Below are positions 1-8,416 of a DNA stretch of 20,873 nucleotides, one piece after another. Source of the stretch: Deltaproteobacteria bacterium UBA5756 (GTDB lineage: Bacteria > Desulfobacterota > Syntrophorhabdia > Syntrophorhabdales > Syntrophorhabdaceae); assembly GCA_002418985.1 (NCBI GenBank), contig DIFE01000011.1, positions 5,932-26,804 on the forward strand. Direction: 5' to 3'. Within the stretch, counting starts at the first letter, position 1; each line of letters begins with the position of its first letter. The position numbers and the translations under genes were made by a program. The notes beneath the pieces were generated by a model. It searched no databases and had not been told where the DNA came from. It was given only the letters and a program-made list of their open reading frames with translations.

Positions 1-101
1 CCGCACTTTGCACGCCTTCGGCGGATATTCACTATTGATGTATCCGGGTGGTGGTCATCGTTGTGGGACAGGTCTGAGGGAAATATCATGGTTCTTCACC
101 T

Positions 102-220
102 TCCCGCGCAGCGGGATCGAAGATTCCCGGGAATTTCAGTATTCTCAAATTCCCGGGAAGGTTTCTGTCTTCCTCCCCATCCTTTCTTCATTGCCTCCAG
201 CGAACCCCCCCCAGGGGGGT
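102..220 (-). terminator. cluster of three hairpins downstream of tamB
   Basis: Three inverted repeats follow the tamB stop on its strand. A 7-bp pair with a 3-nt loop lies at 204-210/214-220 (C-run against G-run). A perfect 13-bp pair lies at 124-136/147-159 with a 10-nt loop. A 6-bp pair with a GCA loop lies at 102-107/111-116. None is followed by a clear U-run on the minus strand, so a classical intrinsic terminator is not shown; they may instead stabilise the 3' end or act with Rho. The first 250 bases hold no convincing gene. Confidence 0.35.
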
Positions 221-250
221 GAAGCGGGCGTGAGACAAGTTTTTTGGTTT

Positions 251-3200
251 TTAATTGAATTCGATTTTGTAGTAGATGACGGCGCTGCTTTGGTTGCCCA
301 TTGTGCTTTCTACATCCACGTGTCTGGAGAGGCTGTATCGGAGACCGAAGAGATTCTCGCCGGTGTAGATCGAGCGGCCGTAGCTGATGTAGAGTTTCGG
401 TGAGAGGTATTTGCCGATCTTGACTATCGACTGGGAAAGATCTCCGCCTGTCGATTCGACATCGATGACGTCCAGCCCCAGCTGCTTTTGGATGGTGGAT
501 GACTTGCCGGACGTAAGGAGCGCGCTGGCGGCCCGGGCGAGAAGGGCCGTATCGCCCTGGCCGGAGGTACCTCTTGGTCTGCCGAGAACGATGTAGCTCA
601 GGATGTCCATATCCGGCATGGCAGGTTCGGAGTAAAGGTTGACGAGCGGTGATGCCGGTGTTCCCGTGACGAGGACGCCCGCGGACACGTCGCTTACCGT
701 GCGCAGGGCCAGAACGTCGAGAGTTGCCTGGTCGACGGGGCCCCCGCCGAAGGCGATACGCCCCCTTCTGACATCGAGCTTAACGCCGTAGGCATCGAAC
801 TTGCCTCTTACTGTGGAAATGTTGCCGCTCGCCCGGATGTCGTTCGGGTCCTTCATGGTAACGGTGACCTTGCCCCTTAAACCTGTGTCGATGCCGTATG
901 CCTTTACCAGCACCTTGTCGCCGAGCTCAACGGCGATCACAACGTCAATTGCGAAGGGGAAGACCTGCTTCGGTTCCTTCTTCCTGCCCTGGATCACGAC
1001 ATCGGGGCTTGGCTTGACGAGGTTCTCTTTCTTTTCTTCACGGATGAGGGCTTCGGGTATGAGAAGCGAGCCGCGGACCGAGATCTTCTGCGCGTCACCT
1101 GTCACTGTAAGCTGCGGGCTTACCGCTGCCTGGAGTTCGGGGAGATCGACAGCCTGGAAGCGCTCGCCTTTTATGGTTCCCTCAAGCGTCCTGATCCGCA
1201 GGTTTTCGTGTTGCACCACCCCGCTGCCCCCGATATACCCTGACCCGGAGCGGGCAAGGAAGGAGGCTATGTTTATCCGGTCGTTGTTGAAAATTGCCTC
1301 TGCGCTTACATCTTTGAGACGGATGCCCGCAGGCGGCAGGTAGGCGCTTGCGCCCTTCAGGGTGAGCCGGCCGTCAAGCCGGGGATTAGCAAAGGTTCCT
1401 CCCACTCTGAGGTCGAAGTCAACCTGCCCGCCGGTTTCCTGGGCAAGGCCCGGAAAGAGCGCGGCAAGCAATCCCTTTTCCTGCATCGCGCCCCTGGCCG
1501 AGATCAGCGTGGGGCTCTTGCTGTCCAGTGCGAGGGGGAGTCTCGCGGCAACGGGGATCTGGAAAGAGGCGTCGGCATGGCCGTATTGACCCAGTGCCAG
1601 ATTTACGTTTCCTTTTAGTAATGTATCCTTCCAGGTCCACTCGACAGCAGCCTGCCTGATCGGCGCCGCGATCTCGCCCTGGTCGCTCCGCCAGGAGATG
1701 GAACCATCCGATATGCCCGTCTTCCCCGTGAGGTCGAACCTGTTGCCGGGCAGGAGGTTCCCCGCGATCTCTCCCGACAGTCGTCCCTTGAGACGCACGG
1801 CGTCGGGGAGCATCGGCTGCAGCATGCCGATATCGAGGGTCATCCAGTTTGTCTGAAAGGCCCCCTGATCCGGCAGAGAGAAGGCGGCGGGCCGCCTGGA
1901 AGAGATTCTGGCGTTCATCCGTCCCTTATCTCCAAGGTCAACGTCGCAGGACGCAAGGAGTCCCGATCCGTCCCAGTTTACCTTGCCGTTCACGCCGATG
2001 ACATTCACCTTCATCGCCCCCTGCGAGAATGCACCTGATGCATTGACGTCGCCCGAGAGGGCCATACGTTTGCCCCTGAGCCATTGCACGCGGGATGTAC
2101 CGGATGTACGGCCTTCAATCTTCGACTGTCCCGTCAGCCTGCTCGCTCGTGCAAGGTTAACCTGCCGCCATTGCGCGGCGGCGAAGCCGATTATGGGTTC
2201 CAGCGTGATGTCGGCGCTCATGTCGATCCTTTCCCCGGCCGCACTCGTCAGGGCAAAAGGCGAAAGGGACATCCGTTTTTTTGAGATATGGACCGTTGAC
2301 GGTGCCGCAAGGTCCCACCGGCCGAAAGGGGCCTGGGTTCCTGACACCTTCAGGATTGTCCCCTGCCAGGTCTCATCGGCATATTTCCCCTGTGCCCGGG
2401 CGTCTATCCTGTCCTTGTCGAAAGTAACGGCAAAAGCGATCCTGTGCTCGCCTGTCGTGCCATCGACCTTAAGGTTGACCGTGTTTGCCCGGAAGGTGTC
2501 ATAGGATGCGTTCCGGGCGGTGGCGTCAACGGCAACGATGCCTTTGTACCCCTCGGGCATCTGTACAACAGCGTTGAAAGATGAGACCCCGACCCGGTCG
2601 TAGGAAATATTCTTTCCCCGTGCCGTGATGACGCCCGCCGGTTCGTTTTTCAGCCAGCGTGCCCATCCGTTCGCGAAAAGGCTTCCCGTTGCTCCCGGCA
2701 GGAGCTTCGAGGCGTCGTCGACCCGTACTTCATAGGACAGGCGCTGCTGCACCGTGCCGCTGGCCGTGGCTGCAAATCCATTCCCTCGTGCGTTCAATGC
2801 GTTGATCTTTATGGTTTCGTTGCGGAAGGAGGCGTCAAGATCAGCCGATATGGCCCGTTTCTGAAAACGGCTTTCCTTGAGGGTGGCCACAAGGGAGCCC
2901 TCCATGGGCCGATTTTCAGGTAACTGGAGCTGGCCTTTCGCTTCGAAATTCAGGTTTCCCTCAAGGCCCGGCTTGATCCTGGCGGGATTCAGGTTCTTTC
3001 CGGTAAATCCGGCTGACAACGCCATGTCCCGTGCCCGCGATATGCCGATATGCCCGAGGACTGTGCCGCCGAGCAGTTTCGCTTCAAGATCCTTAAGTTC
3101 AACGAGTTTGCTGTCGCCGCGAAGGTCCCCTTTGAGTGCGATTTGCTTCCAGGATGTTCCGATGTTTTTGAGATCGACGGTTCCGGTGAAGTCCTCCATG

Positions 3201-4153
3201 GTTCCGGTGACGGTGATGTTCCCCGAGAGGCCCGTACCCGTCGGGACTTCGGGCGCAAGGTCAAGTCCGGTGAGCTTTGCCGCGAAGGTGAACGCCGGTT
3301 TGTTTCCCGAAAGATCCAGCGTCCCGGCTGCCTCGACAATCCCTTTCCCGGGTTTTTTCGTAAGCTTTGCATCGCTGATCCTGAGGGTGTGACGGGTGAC
3401 GGCAACACGGCATTGAAGGCTGTAACGTTCCTGTGTTCCGGCGGCAGCCTTCAGAACCAGGGGCCCGGCAATCTGCTCCTCGTCTTTCGACGCCGGGAAC
3501 CTGGCGTCAAGGTTCAGGGTATCGATACCGGCCGCGCTTTTTTGAAGAGTCATCGTGAGGCGCGCGCGCAGGGCGGGCCGTGAGAGGTTGGTCATTACGG
3601 CACCCGTCGCGCTGCCGTACACGGTTTTCGCCTTCACGCCGGTCAGGGAGAGTATGCCCCGATCCCACAGGATAGTTGCCGAAACACCGTCGATGCTCAC
3701 AGGTTCGCTGCCGGGCTTCATGTACTTCACGTTGCTGACACTGAACTCATTGACCCAGCCTTCCAACATGGTGAGCCATTTCGGGACGGTGGGCAGCAAG
3801 AGGTCGACAGGCTTGTCTTCGGGGGGTTTGCTGTCCGTGACGGATACGTTGCGGATGCGAAGGTTGGTGATCGCCAGTTTTCCGGTAATGAGGTAAAGGG
3901 GCTGCCATGTGAGGTCCGCGGTATCCACGGCTATCTCAAGGTCCGTAAGGTGCAGTTTTAGCCCTTCCACGTGGAGTGAATATCCTATCCGGCCGGTTAC
4001 CTCTTTCATCTCAACAGTGCCGGGAAGAACGCGCGCTATCCCCTTGAGCAGGAAGGAAGTGCCCGTGACGGTGTATATGGACCACAGGAACGACGCCGTG
4101 AATGCGAGGAAGAGGAACAACAGCGCATACAGGACGAAGCGGCTCTTTCTCAT
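251..4153 (-). CDS. tamB: TamB, translocation and assembly module inner-membrane component
   Basis: The protein is 1300 residues, close to the usual TamB size of about 1250-1300. It starts MRKSRFVLY, followed at once by one hydrophobic segment (about residues 7-27) that would anchor it in the inner membrane. Then comes a very long, repetitive beta-rich region typical of AsmA/TamB-like periplasm-spanning proteins. The C-terminus (about residues 950-1300) is the conserved TamB/DUF490 domain, ending in aromatic beta-strands (KLYISYGRSIYTGENLFGLRY, then VIYYKIEFN). Longer in-frame starts exist, but this ATG overlaps the tamA stop as ATGA (4150-4153), so translation is probably coupled. The known role of the family is to link the inner membrane to TamA in the outer membrane, for outer-membrane protein assembly or lipid transport. 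No heptad insert is present here, unlike the sugar genes downstream in the window. Confidence 0.93.
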   Translation of the reverse strand: MRKSRFVLYALLFLFLAFTASFLWSIYTVTGTSFLLKGIARVLPGTVEMKEVTGRIGYSLHVEGLKLHLTDLEIAVDTADLTWQPLYLITGKLAITNLRIRNVSVTDSKPPEDKPVDLLLPTVPKWLTMLEGWVNEFSVSNVKYMKPGSEPVSIDGVSATILWDRGILSLTGVKAKTVYGSATGAVMTNLSRPALRARLTMTLQKSAAGIDTLNLDARFPASKDEEQIAGPLVLKAAAGTQERYSLQCRVAVTRHTLRISDAKLTKKPGKGIVEAAGTLDLSGNKPAFTFAAKLTGLDLAPEVPTGTGLSGNITVTGTMEDFTGTVDLKNIGTSWKQIALKGDLRGDSKLVELKDLEAKLLGGTVLGHIGISRARDMALSAGFTGKNLNPARIKPGLEGNLNFEAKGQLQLPENRPMEGSLVATLKESRFQKRAISADLDASFRNETIKINALNARGNGFAATASGTVQQRLSYEVRVDDASKLLPGATGSLFANGWARWLKNEPAGVITARGKNISYDRVGVSSFNAVVQMPEGYKGIVAVDATARNASYDTFRANTVNLKVDGTTGEHRIAFAVTFDKDRIDARAQGKYADETWQGTILKVSGTQAPFGRWDLAAPSTVHISKKRMSLSPFALTSAAGERIDMSADITLEPIIGFAAAQWRQVNLARASRLTGQSKIEGRTSGTSRVQWLRGKRMALSGDVNASGAFSQGAMKVNVIGVNGKVNWDGSGLLASCDVDLGDKGRMNARISSRRPAAFSLPDQGAFQTNWMTLDIGMLQPMLPDAVRLKGRLSGEIAGNLLPGNRFDLTGKTGISDGSISWRSDQGEIAAPIRQAAVEWTWKDTLLKGNVNLALGQYGHADASFQIPVAARLPLALDSKSPTLISARGAMQEKGLLAALFPGLAQETGGQVDFDLRVGGTFANPRLDGRLTLKGASAYLPPAGIRLKDVSAEAIFNNDRINIASFLARSGSGYIGGSGVVQHENLRIRTLEGTIKGERFQAVDLPELQAAVSPQLTVTGDAQKISVRGSLLIPEALIREEKKENLVKPSPDVVIQGRKKEPKQVFPFAIDVVIAVELGDKVLVKAYGIDTGLRGKVTVTMKDPNDIRASGNISTVRGKFDAYGVKLDVRRGRIAFGGGPVDQATLDVLALRTVSDVSAGVLVTGTPASPLVNLYSEPAMPDMDILSYIVLGRPRGTSGQGDTALLARAASALLTSGKSSTIQKQLGLDVIDVESTGGDLSQSIVKIGKYLSPKLYISYGRSIYTGENLFGLRYSLSRHVDVESTMGNQSSAVIYYKIEFN

Positions 4154-6018
4154 AGTCCGAACCCTATCGATATATGGATCCTGAAATCCGGGTCTTTCAC
4201 TCCGATCTGACGGGCGATGTCGAGCTTTATCGGGCCGATGGGGCTGTAGTATCGCACGCCCATGCCGGCCCCCTGCGCCAGCCGCATATCCGAGAAACTG
4301 TTGAAGGCATTGCCCGTGTCGTAGAATGCGGCAATACCCCAATCCTTGGCTATGGCGCGCTCCAGTTCTATACTGCCCTCCAGGAGGTTCTTGCCTCCAA
4401 CCACATCGCCGTTCTCATCCTCCGGTCCAAGCGTCTTGTACCCGTATCCACGGACACTTTGATCACCACCCGCAAAGAAGCGAAGGGGGATGGGCAGGTC
4501 CGAATTCGGTTCGTTCTGCGTCGTCCAGCCTATTTTCCCCCATGTGAGGAGGGAGAGCCTTGCCGGCAGAGGTATGATGAGGCCGCCGTCGCCGGTAAAC
4601 TGGATGAGTCCCGTATCGGAGCCAATCGCCTGATGAGTCCCTTTCAGCTCCGTCTTGTACCTGTAGCCCCTGGACGGCCGTATCATGTTGTCATAGTAGA
4701 TACCCGACAGGCGGAAGCCGGGCAGAACGGAGAATGTGTTTGTCCTGTCATCGCCGGCCTCGGAACGTTCCTTCAACATCTGGATAAAGACGGAACCTGT
4801 CATTACCTTGCCGAAGGTCCGTGCCCGTTCGAACTCCGCAGTCATCGATTCAGTGAATATGTCCCTCTGATCTTCGCGCTTCATGTTGAAACTGACCGAC
4901 GAGAAGCTCCGGGTGTCCTTTGCGTGGGGTATGATATAGCGTGCCCCCACAACCTGAATGGGTTGACTGATGTCCATCTGGGATTCAAATCTGTGGCTTG
5001 TCCCGAAAAAATTCACATCCTCGTATTTTATTGTCCCCTTTATCCCGATGTCGGTTTCATAGCCGGTGCCCAGCCTTAACCGCTTCGGCTTGGAGGGCAC
5101 GAGCTTGATGTGGACAGGTACCCGGTGATCCGCCGTCGCTTCGTCCTTGTCGGGGATTATTATGACTCGTCTGAAGCGGTCGGCATTGACGAGGTTTCGC
5201 TGCGTCAGGGCGACCTTTTGATGCGAGAAGACATCACCGGGCTTGAACTCAAGGTAGCGGCCGAAAAAGGATTGGGGGTACTGGGGCGCACCGGAAAAGT
5301 CTATCTCGCCGAAATAGTACAGGGGGCCGGTTTGAAGGACAAGTTCGATCTCGGCCTTCAATTCGCCGGGGGTGACACGTATCTCGTGGGTGGAAAAATC
5401 GGCGTCGAGATAACCGAGTTCTACCGCCCTGGCCCGGAGATCGTTCTTTGCGCTCTCATAAACATTATGGCGCAGCGTCTCCCCCATGTGCAGGGGAAAA
5501 GCGGCGGCAAGATCCAGGAGTCTCTCTTCCTTTTCGCCCGGACCCTTGATGCCAACGGTGACGCTCGTGACCCGTACGGGTTCCCCGGGCTCAATGAAGA
5601 CATAAACCTCGTGAACATCTCCCGTTGTGAGTCCCGAGGATACAGTCACCTCGGGGTCATAGAGCCCGAACGGTTCCAGAGCCTCCCTCGTTTTTTCGGG
5701 TATCTGCTCCTGAAAACGCTCCAGCCATCTTTCGTTGACCACCCCGTCTCTTACGAGGCCCTCCGGGAGGGCCAAGGCCACTTTGACGTTCTCCAGTTCG
5801 GCGCCCTGTACCCCTTCGATGTGAATCCGCACGGGTCCTTGAGCCCAAAGAAAGACCGGAATGAACATCCCTATGAACACAACCGCGAGCAACAGGCAGT
5901 GAAGCGATAAGGATCTTCCACATTTACGACTTTTCGAGGAGTTCCCGACGAGGACGTTATCCATCCGGCCGCCGCGAAACTCCGTGCAGATCGTGATAGT
6001 GTCTCCAGCCAGAATCAC
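4150..6018 (-). CDS. tamA: TamA, Omp85-family outer-membrane protein
   Basis: The protein is 622 residues. A signal peptide is visible after a charged N-terminal stretch (SLSLHCLLLAVVFIGMFIPV, ending near WAQG at about residue 60). About 250 residues compatible with three POTRA domains follow, then a 16-strand-type barrel. The barrel has the Omp85 loop-6 signature GGDQSVRGYGY near residue 517-525 and a terminal strand ending in GFGL. The chosen start is GTG at 6016-6018, with AGGAG 3 nt upstream, which is rather close. An ATG 18 codons later (5962-5964) is a realistic alternative and leaves the signal peptide intact. The gene is first in an operon with tamB. TamA is the outer-membrane partner that receives TamB. 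BamA is unlikely because a tamB gene is coupled to it and the POTRA region is shorter than five domains. Confidence 0.92.
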   Translation of the reverse strand: MILAGDTITICTEFRGGRMDNVLVGNSSKSRKCGRSLSLHCLLLAVVFIGMFIPVFLWAQGPVRIHIEGVQGAELENVKVALALPEGLVRDGVVNERWLERFQEQIPEKTREALEPFGLYDPEVTVSSGLTTGDVHEVYVFIEPGEPVRVTSVTVGIKGPGEKEERLLDLAAAFPLHMGETLRHNVYESAKNDLRARAVELGYLDADFSTHEIRVTPGELKAEIELVLQTGPLYYFGEIDFSGAPQYPQSFFGRYLEFKPGDVFSHQKVALTQRNLVNADRFRRVIIIPDKDEATADHRVPVHIKLVPSKPKRLRLGTGYETDIGIKGTIKYEDVNFFGTSHRFESQMDISQPIQVVGARYIIPHAKDTRSFSSVSFNMKREDQRDIFTESMTAEFERARTFGKVMTGSVFIQMLKERSEAGDDRTNTFSVLPGFRLSGIYYDNMIRPSRGYRYKTELKGTHQAIGSDTGLIQFTGDGGLIIPLPARLSLLTWGKIGWTTQNEPNSDLPIPLRFFAGGDQSVRGYGYKTLGPEDENGDVVGGKNLLEGSIELERAIAKDWGIAAFYDTGNAFNSFSDMRLAQGAGMGVRYYSPIGPIKLDIARQIGVKDPDFRIHISIGFGL

Positions 6019-6076
6019 CCGCTCCTTTCTTTGTCATTATAGAGCAGCTTTGCCATGTAAGTCACCCCCTGCTTCT

Positions 6077-6090
6077 GAAAACCGGTTTTC
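6077..6090. promoter_or_regulatory. 14-bp perfect palindrome upstream of tamA
   Basis: GAAAACCGGTTTTC is perfectly self-complementary and lies about 60 bp upstream of the tamA start, where an operator could sit. No regulator can be named from the sequence. Confidence 0.3.
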
Positions 6091-6116
6091 CCAGCGGGGG
6101 GAAGGGTAAGATGGGC

Positions 6117-6149
6117 GGCCTGATCCCTCAAGAAAAGAAGGATCAGGCC
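6117..6149. other. 10-bp inverted repeat between tamA and the regulator array
   Basis: GGCCTGATCC at 6117-6126 pairs perfectly with GGATCAGGCC at 6140-6149 across a 13-nt A-rich loop. No U-run follows on either side, so I do not call it a terminator. It could be an RNA hairpin in the tamA leader. Confidence 0.35.
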
Positions 6150-6152
6150 GTA

Positions 6153-6347
6153 CTATATCGCCCGGAGGGGCGAAGGAAGGCTGTCTTTTCCCCATGTATC
6201 ATCCACTTCGTTTAGTCTGAGCAACATGGGGGACTCCTTATATCCTATGAAATACGCCCCACGCCCGTCCGTCACTGGACACATCATAATTTCGTAATCC
6301 CTTTGAATAGCCGCCTTGTTATCATATTGGATACAAGGATCTACCAA
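6153..6347 (-). CDS. possible small ORF of unknown function
   Basis: This is an open frame of about 64 residues with mixed composition, reading toward tamA and ending about 135 bp before it. The only near-standard start is TTG at 6345-6347, and no Shine-Dalgarno is visible. The frame stays open to 6384, so this may be the tail of a decayed gene. No family was recognised. It may be non-coding. Confidence 0.17.
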   Translation of the reverse strand: MVDPCIQYDNKAAIQRDYEIMMCPVTDGRGAYFIGYKESPMLLRLNEVDDTWGKDSLPSPLRAI

Positions 6348-6542
6348 AATGATCTGTAAAATAGCTTTATCCGTAAATTGATTCTACATCTTGCAGGTGA
6401 TCCTTTTTCCGAATATAGTGAGTCAAGCTGTTAAAAAGATGAGGTGTCAATTAAATGTGCACTCATGTGAGTCAGGAATTGCCAATTTAGCTCACGATCC
6501 ACGCTTTATGATGTAATTAAATTTCAGGAAGGTGTGGAGGCC
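6348..6542 (+). promoter_or_regulatory. leader of the first PAS-LuxR gene
   Basis: This AT-rich intergenic stretch must carry the promoter for the regulator that follows. An 8-bp direct repeat GTGAGTCA occurs at 6418-6425 and 6467-6474, 49 bp apart, and might be a binding site. AGGAAGG at 6526-6532 and GGAGG at 6536-6540 are candidate ribosome-binding sequences. I cannot identify -35/-10 boxes with confidence. Confidence 0.25.
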
Positions 6543-7778
6543 ATGAACGAATCGGAACAAAGACTCAAACTCCTGTTCGAAAGATCCATCGACCCCGCGT
6601 TTCTCCTCGATGGGGACACCTGCACATATATCGACTGCAACGAAGCTGCCCTGAAATTCCTGCGTTGTCCCGCCAAAGAGCAACTCACGGGACTGCACCC
6701 CGTGAAAATATCCCCCGAGAGGCAGCCCGATGGCAGCATGTCGTCGGAGAGGATACGGGAATTGATCGATGCCGTCCTGGAGGAAGGAGCCATCCGTTTC
6801 GAATGGAACCACACTACCTTCGATGGGAAGGACGTATGGGTTGATATCTCGCTTACCGCGATCCCTTTCCGGGGTCGGCGGGGCATCTATACGCTGTGGA
6901 GAAACATAACAAAACGAAAGAAACTGGAGAAGAAACTCGCAGCGGAGATGCAACTGCTCATGACCGTCATCGAAAATGCACCTTCCGGCATCGTGTTTCT
7001 TGACGGGAAGAGGAATTGCACATATATGAACGCCAAATTCCAGGAATTGTTTGGTTATGATCCGCGGGATCTCCCTGACGAGAGCACCTGGTTCGCGAAA
7101 GCCTACCCTGACCTTGAATACAGGTCCCGGGTGATCGATGCATGGCAAAGAGACATCGATGGATTCACCATCTACCTGAAAGAGGGCGAGAAGTGGACAT
7201 TCACGGTGACCTGCAAGGACGGTCGAAAAAAAACTGTTCATATCATTCATGTCCAGTTGCCAACCGGGGGATATCTGAAGATGTATGAAGATATTACCGA
7301 ACAAAATAAAGCGGAAGAATTGTTGAGAGGCCGGGAGGCTGAACTGGCGATCAAATCTACCAACCTTCAAGACTTGAATGCCGCCCTCAGGGTGTTACTC
7401 AAGGAGAGGGAGAACGACAAGGCTGAACTGGAGGCAAAGATCGTGAAGAACGTAAATGAACTGGTGATGCCGTACGTTGATGAATTGAAACAATGTCGAC
7501 TGAACCCGTCTCACAGGGCTTATGTCAATATCATCGAAGCGAACCTCAAACACATCATTTCTCCATTTCTAAAGAAATTGGGGTTGCGAAGCGTCAACCT
7601 CACTCCGCGCGAAATGAGGATAGCCCACCTTATCAAGAGCGGCAAGACGACAAAGGAAATAAGCCAATTATTTCAGACATCTTCTGCCGCAGTCAATTTC
7701 CACAGGAATAATATCAGGCGAAAACTTGGCATCAGTAATCAGAAAGTTAATCTGGCAGCGTACCTCTCCTCGATGTGA
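6543..7778 (+). CDS. PAS-PAS-LuxR transcriptional regulator, copy A
   Basis: A cytoplasmic regulator of 411 residues with two PAS sensor folds (about 5-120 and 130-255; the second starts VIENAPSGIVFLD and contains ELFGYDPRDLP). A charged coiled coil follows (about 255-320), then a C-terminal LuxR-type helix-turn-helix (about 345-411: LTPREMRIAHLIKSG, TTKEISQLF, AVNFHRNNIRRKL). There is no receiver domain, histidine kinase or membrane segment, so the PAS domains presumably sense an internal small molecule or redox/aromatic signal and control DNA binding directly. The ATG at 6543 was chosen because it aligns with the only possible start of copy D. A GTG three codons earlier (6534) is possible. 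First member of a tandem family at 8417 and 11083. Target genes are unknown. Confidence 0.85.
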   Translation: MNESEQRLKLLFERSIDPAFLLDGDTCTYIDCNEAALKFLRCPAKEQLTGLHPVKISPERQPDGSMSSERIRELIDAVLEEGAIRFEWNHTTFDGKDVWVDISLTAIPFRGRRGIYTLWRNITKRKKLEKKLAAEMQLLMTVIENAPSGIVFLDGKRNCTYMNAKFQELFGYDPRDLPDESTWFAKAYPDLEYRSRVIDAWQRDIDGFTIYLKEGEKWTFTVTCKDGRKKTVHIIHVQLPTGGYLKMYEDITEQNKAEELLRGREAELAIKSTNLQDLNAALRVLLKERENDKAELEAKIVKNVNELVMPYVDELKQCRLNPSHRAYVNIIEANLKHIISPFLKKLGLRSVNLTPREMRIAHLIKSGKTTKEISQLFQTSSAAVNFHRNNIRRKLGISNQKVNLAAYLSSM

Positions 7779-7831
7779 ACCGGATACAAATCCAGACCAT
7801 CGAGTTTGGCTTGCGGCGATTAGTTGCACTG

Positions 7832-7846
7832 CTAGATTATACCTAG
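7832..7846. promoter_or_regulatory. conserved CTAG dyad, copy 1
   Basis: CTAGATTATACCTAG is an imperfect 6-bp dyad (CTAGAT against ACCTAG, one mismatch) about 55 bp after the regulator stop. The outer bases are conserved at 9710-9724 and 10548-10562 while the centre varies, as expected for a protein site or hairpin. Confidence 0.4.
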
Positions 7847-7966
7847 TAGAACGTTCGCAGTTAACTACGTTGACCAGCCGCGGACGATCACGGTATATAA
7901 TTGCATCTTTGGGGTGTGTTGTTACCAATTTAGCAGTTTGGTTAGAGTTGGCCTAGCAAACGTTTA

Positions 7967-8146
7967 TTGGTTTGTCAGTATGAATATGCTGATGCCAAAA
8001 ACAGATATCCCTTTTGCGAGGAAGAAGTGAAAATCGTTTATTTCGGAAGAGGATATGTGACGGTCTGCTCTGATTCGGTAAGAAAAGAAGACTGTCAGGA
8101 ACCGAGCGACATGCTGTTGTCGCCCTCCTGTCGGATAATAAGATAA
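7967..8146 (+). pseudogene. degenerate small CPYC-type protein
   Basis: The frame from TTG 7967 to TAA 8144-8146 encodes 59 residues. The segment PFCEEEVKIVYFGRGYV-TVCSD aligns with PYCGREAEIVYFQSSYL-AICCD of the small ORF at 13041-13214. The first cysteine of the CPYC pair is replaced by tyrosine and the downstream pair is reduced to one. No Shine-Dalgarno is seen and the start is weak. I read it as a decayed or diverged relative lying inside the flank of regulator A. Confidence 0.4.
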
Positions 8147-8167
8147 CGAACACTGTTAATACCCGGG

Positions 8168-8185
8168 GTCATTGGGAGCAGTGAC
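8168..8185. other. conserved GTCATT/AGTGAC hairpin, copy 1
   Basis: GTCATT and AGTGAC can pair (one G-U) around a 6-nt loop. Stem bases are kept and loop bases vary at 9857-9874 and 10705-10722. In the third copy the hairpin sits inside a larger 9-bp stem (10693-10701/10726-10734). Confidence 0.4.
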
Positions 8186-8356
8186 GCCGATACGAAGACA
8201 GACCATTTATAAAGTGGGAACCGCATAGAGCTATTTCATCGCTGATCAAACATCGAGGTCACCACATGGCATGCGACGAGTATGCCGCCTGGCAGTAACC
8301 CTGTAATATTTTAAAAGTAATTTCGAAGGCTATGGAGCTTTTTTTCATGTCTGTTT

Positions 8357-8367
8357 GGCGGTAGCCT
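8357..8367 (+). promoter_or_regulatory. ops-like element before regulator B
   Basis: GGCGGTAGCCT fits the RfaH-recruiting ops consensus GGCGGTAGNNT and lies 60 bp before regulator B. The same sequence recurs at 10904-10914 in the third flank; in the second flank it is altered to GGCGGCAGCTT. The short motif could be chance, and no rfaH gene is visible. Confidence 0.25.
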
Positions 8368-8416
8368 ATCGAAAAATTTCCGCAGACCTTACGAATTCCC
8401 CTAAACCATGAACGTC

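Larger units (their letters stand above)
7779..8407 (+). repeat. repeated 3' flank, copy 1 (after regulator A)
   Basis: This non-coding stretch recurs, diverged, at 9653-10100 and 10495-10935. Shared marks, in order, are: GTGAACCGG at the gene end; the dyad CTAGATT-N-ACCTAG; TTAACTACGTTGACCA; ATCTTTGGGGTGT (copies 1 and 3 only); a GTCATT/AGTGAC hairpin; a block containing TTTCATCGCTGATCAAACATC; and a purine-rich end with GAAGGCTATGGAGC and GGCGGTAGCCT. Copy 1 is longest because it also holds about 180 bp with a decayed small CPYC-type gene, absent from copy 3. It shows that gene plus flank was duplicated as a unit. Confidence 0.75.

Noticed and set aside
8..403. 131-residue plus-strand open frame at the left edge
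   Set aside because: It overlaps the conserved tamB 3' end in antisense, has no recognisable motif, and is made of hairpin and repeat text.
4174..5910. Long plus-strand open frames opposite tamA
   Set aside because: They mirror the strongly conserved tamA coding strand; high GC opens antisense frames. They show no family motifs.
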